A stretch of DNA of 7,212 nucleotides, taken from positions 1-7,212 of the forward strand of contig BNUJ01000072.1 in the NCBI GenBank assembly GCA_025997275.1, read 5' to 3'. Made by a program: the position numbers and the translations under genes. The stretch is from Deferribacterales bacterium (lineage in GTDB: Bacteria > Chrysiogenota > Deferribacteres > Deferribacterales > JAISNW01). Positions 6,273 to 7,212 of the stretch are shown piece after piece (position 1 is the stretch's first letter; each line of letters starts with the position of its first letter). The notes under the pieces are model-generated. The model was not told the origin of the DNA. It did no database searches and saw only the letters and a list, made by a program, of their open reading frames with translations.

Positions 6273-6680
6273 CTAGTTATCCTTTGCCCAGTTTTCTATT
6301 TGTAATCCGCGCACACGTTCAAATTCACGAATGTTATTCGTTATCAGCACTGCACTTAGATTTATTGCATGAGCTGCTATCATCATATCATAAGCACCTA
6401 TGATATTTCCTGAACGTTCAAGTTCTGCTCTCACCCCACCATAGATTTTAGCTTCTGCCAAGCCATAGTCAAGCACAGAAAATGGAGATAAAAAAGCCCA
6501 TAAAGCATCGCGGTTTTCATTAGGTTTAGAGCTTTTTTCTACGCCGACAAAGAGTTCTGAAACTACAATAGACGATATACAGATATTGTTTGGCGACAAT
6601 GCGCATAGCCGCCTATAAACTGCTTGGGGCTTACGTTTGATAATGTAAATACAGATGTTTGTATCCAACATATACAGCAT
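6273..6680 (-). CDS. vapC: VapC toxin, PIN-domain ribonuclease
   Basis: A 135-aa PIN-domain protein of the VapC/FitB type; relatives with this sequence pattern cut initiator tRNA. The metal-binding acidic residues are D6 (MLDTNICIY), E42 (VSELFVGVEKS) and D98 (GAYDMMIAAHA), with the usual LITNNIREFERV block (112-123) and a terminal ENWAKD. The gene is complete and looks intact, so it should be active when free of antitoxin. Its ATG shares one base with the TAA of vapB (TAATG), the standard coupled arrangement. The KAS III gene follows after 4 nt. Confidence 0.95.
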   Translation of the reverse strand: MLYMLDTNICIYIIKRKPQAVYRRLCALSPNNICISSIVVSELFVGVEKSSKPNENRDALWAFLSPFSVLDYGLAEAKIYGGVRAELERSGNIIGAYDMMIAAHAINLSAVLITNNIREFERVRGLQIENWAKDN

Positions 6681-6913
6681 TATGGCTCCTCACGTTCCTG
6701 CACTGACGGTTGACTGCGCTCAGCCATAAAATCGTCTGTAAATTTATCAAGCGAATCAAACATATTGCGCCAAATATTCTCCGCTGGAACTAGCATAACG
6801 ATTTTGTCTATATGCTTAATATAGACCTCTTTCTCGTCAAAACGAAATTCCTTTGGTAATCTTACAGCTTGACTGTTGCCACTATAAAAAACCTTAGCTT
6901 TCTTCATAACCAT
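6680..6913 (-). CDS. vapB: VapB antitoxin, AbrB/MazE-type DNA-binding protein
   Basis: A 77-aa antitoxin. The N-terminal swapped-hairpin domain (about 3-46) shows the family signature SGNSQAVRLPKEFRFD (11-26) and binds operator DNA as a dimer. The C-terminal part (about 47-77, IWRNMFDSLDKF then DDFMAERSQ) is the toxin-binding tail typical of VapB partners of this VapC class. ATG 6913 is chosen because a G-rich Shine-Dalgarno sits 6 nt upstream; the second ATG at 6907 is possible. The pair is somewhat more AT-rich than its neighbours and has a leadered promoter, consistent with a mobile origin. Confidence 0.93.
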   Translation of the reverse strand: MVMKKAKVFYSGNSQAVRLPKEFRFDEKEVYIKHIDKIVMLVPAENIWRNMFDSLDKFTDDFMAERSQPSVQEREEP

Positions 6914-6919
6914 ACCACA

Positions 6920-6927
6920 CCCCCCCT
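6920..6927 (-). promoter_or_regulatory. G-rich Shine-Dalgarno of vapB
   Basis: On the minus strand AGGGGGGG lies 6 nt before the vapB ATG at 6913, a suitable distance for ribosome binding. It is a 7-G run, so length changes could alter translation, though 7 is short for a phase-variable tract. Confidence 0.5.
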
Positions 6928-6930
6928 ACA

Positions 6931-6958
6931 TAATGTATATATTATAGTATATACATTA
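6931..6958. promoter_or_regulatory. vapBC operator palindrome with embedded -10 box
   Basis: TAATGTATATA (6931-6941) and TATATACATTA (6948-6958) are perfect 11-bp inverted repeats around a 6-bp spacer. Read on the minus strand, a perfect TATAAT (6946-6941) lies in the centre, so a VapB or VapBC complex bound here would block the promoter, the classical autoregulation of this module. The predicted start near 6934 gives a leader of about 21 nt. The -35 region is weak; TTGCAC at 6967-6962 is the best candidate, with 15-bp spacing. Confidence 0.85.
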
Positions 6959-6978
6959 AAGGTGCAATATCCAAAGCA

Positions 6979-7090
6979 TCAATTTCCTGTTTCAACAAGT
7001 TCAATCATCCCAATATTTGGATGCATTAGGAATGCAACCCGCCGTCCACCGAGTGCAATGGCTACCTCTGGTTCTTTGAACATGAAGTAG
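6979..7090 (-). CDS. VOC/methylmalonyl-CoA epimerase-like protein, C-terminal end only
   Basis: The minus strand from 7089 down to the TGA at 6981-6979 is open and encodes 36 residues. They include EPEVAIALGGRRVAF and LMHPNIGMIELVE, the last two strands of a glyoxalase/VOC-fold protein such as methylmalonyl-CoA epimerase. The glutamate in MIELVE matches the family's last metal ligand. The upstream part is lost in the poly-C artefact, so length and start are unknown. Epimerase-like VOC proteins act on CoA or ACP acyl groups, which fits the ketosynthase and ACPs downstream. The gene is transcribed toward vapBC. The identification rests on a short fragment. Confidence 0.6.

Positions 7091-7212
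<122 letters not shown>

Noticed and set aside
6869..7090. 73-aa plus-strand reading frame at the right end
   Set aside because: It runs across the vapB start, the operator palindrome and the VOC fragment on the other strand, and its translation looks random.

Overview
The window looks like one end of a contig from a motile, Gram-negative-type bacterium of moderate GC. The evidence is a long flagellin, an EnvC-type divisome factor and a sugar/acyl-modification gene set. I cannot assign a phylum from sequence alone. The last ~120 bases (a 39-base C run followed by a pure T/C tail) look like a sequencing or assembly artefact, so the biological sequence effectively ends near 7090.

Layout: (1) 3-1100 (+) is the C-terminal ~365 residues of a long flagellin, open at the left edge and followed by a GC-rich hairpin that may be its terminator. 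(2) 1259-2476 (+) is an EnvC-like secreted coiled-coil protein whose LytM domain has lost its zinc site. (3) 2555-4044 (+) is a two-gene unit: a DUF4910/COG4310 aminopeptidase-like protein overlapping a small acyl carrier protein (ACP) by ATGA. (4) 6268-4037 (-), converging on it tail to tail, carries a KAS III-type ketoacyl-ACP synthase, a second ACP and an AAC(3)-fold N-acyltransferase. (5) 6913-6273 (-) is a VapBC toxin-antitoxin pair with a perfect operator palindrome, immediately upstream of the KAS III gene. (6) 7090-6979 (-) is the C-terminal end of a VOC/methylmalonyl-CoA-epimerase-like protein cut off by the artefact.

Reading of the function: two ACPs, a KAS III, an N-acyltransferase of the kind that acylates amino sugars, an aminopeptidase-like protein common in polysaccharide loci and a VOC protein sit about 1.5 kb from a flagellin gene. 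This resembles the acyl-sugar parts of Pseudomonas flagellin glycosylation islands. The inferred job is to build a short acyl chain on an ACP and transfer it to an amino sugar of a flagellar or surface glycan. No glycosyltransferase or nucleotide-sugar enzyme is in view, so this remains an inference.

The most unusual signal is regulatory. All three transcription units that start inside the window with host-type genes (envC-like, DUF4910, second ACP) have a good sigma70-like promoter whose -10 box ends exactly six bases before the ATG. That places the expected transcription start on the A of the start codon, implying leaderless mRNAs. Internal operon genes instead use overlap or a Shine-Dalgarno, and the vapBC pair has an ordinary ~21-nt leader.
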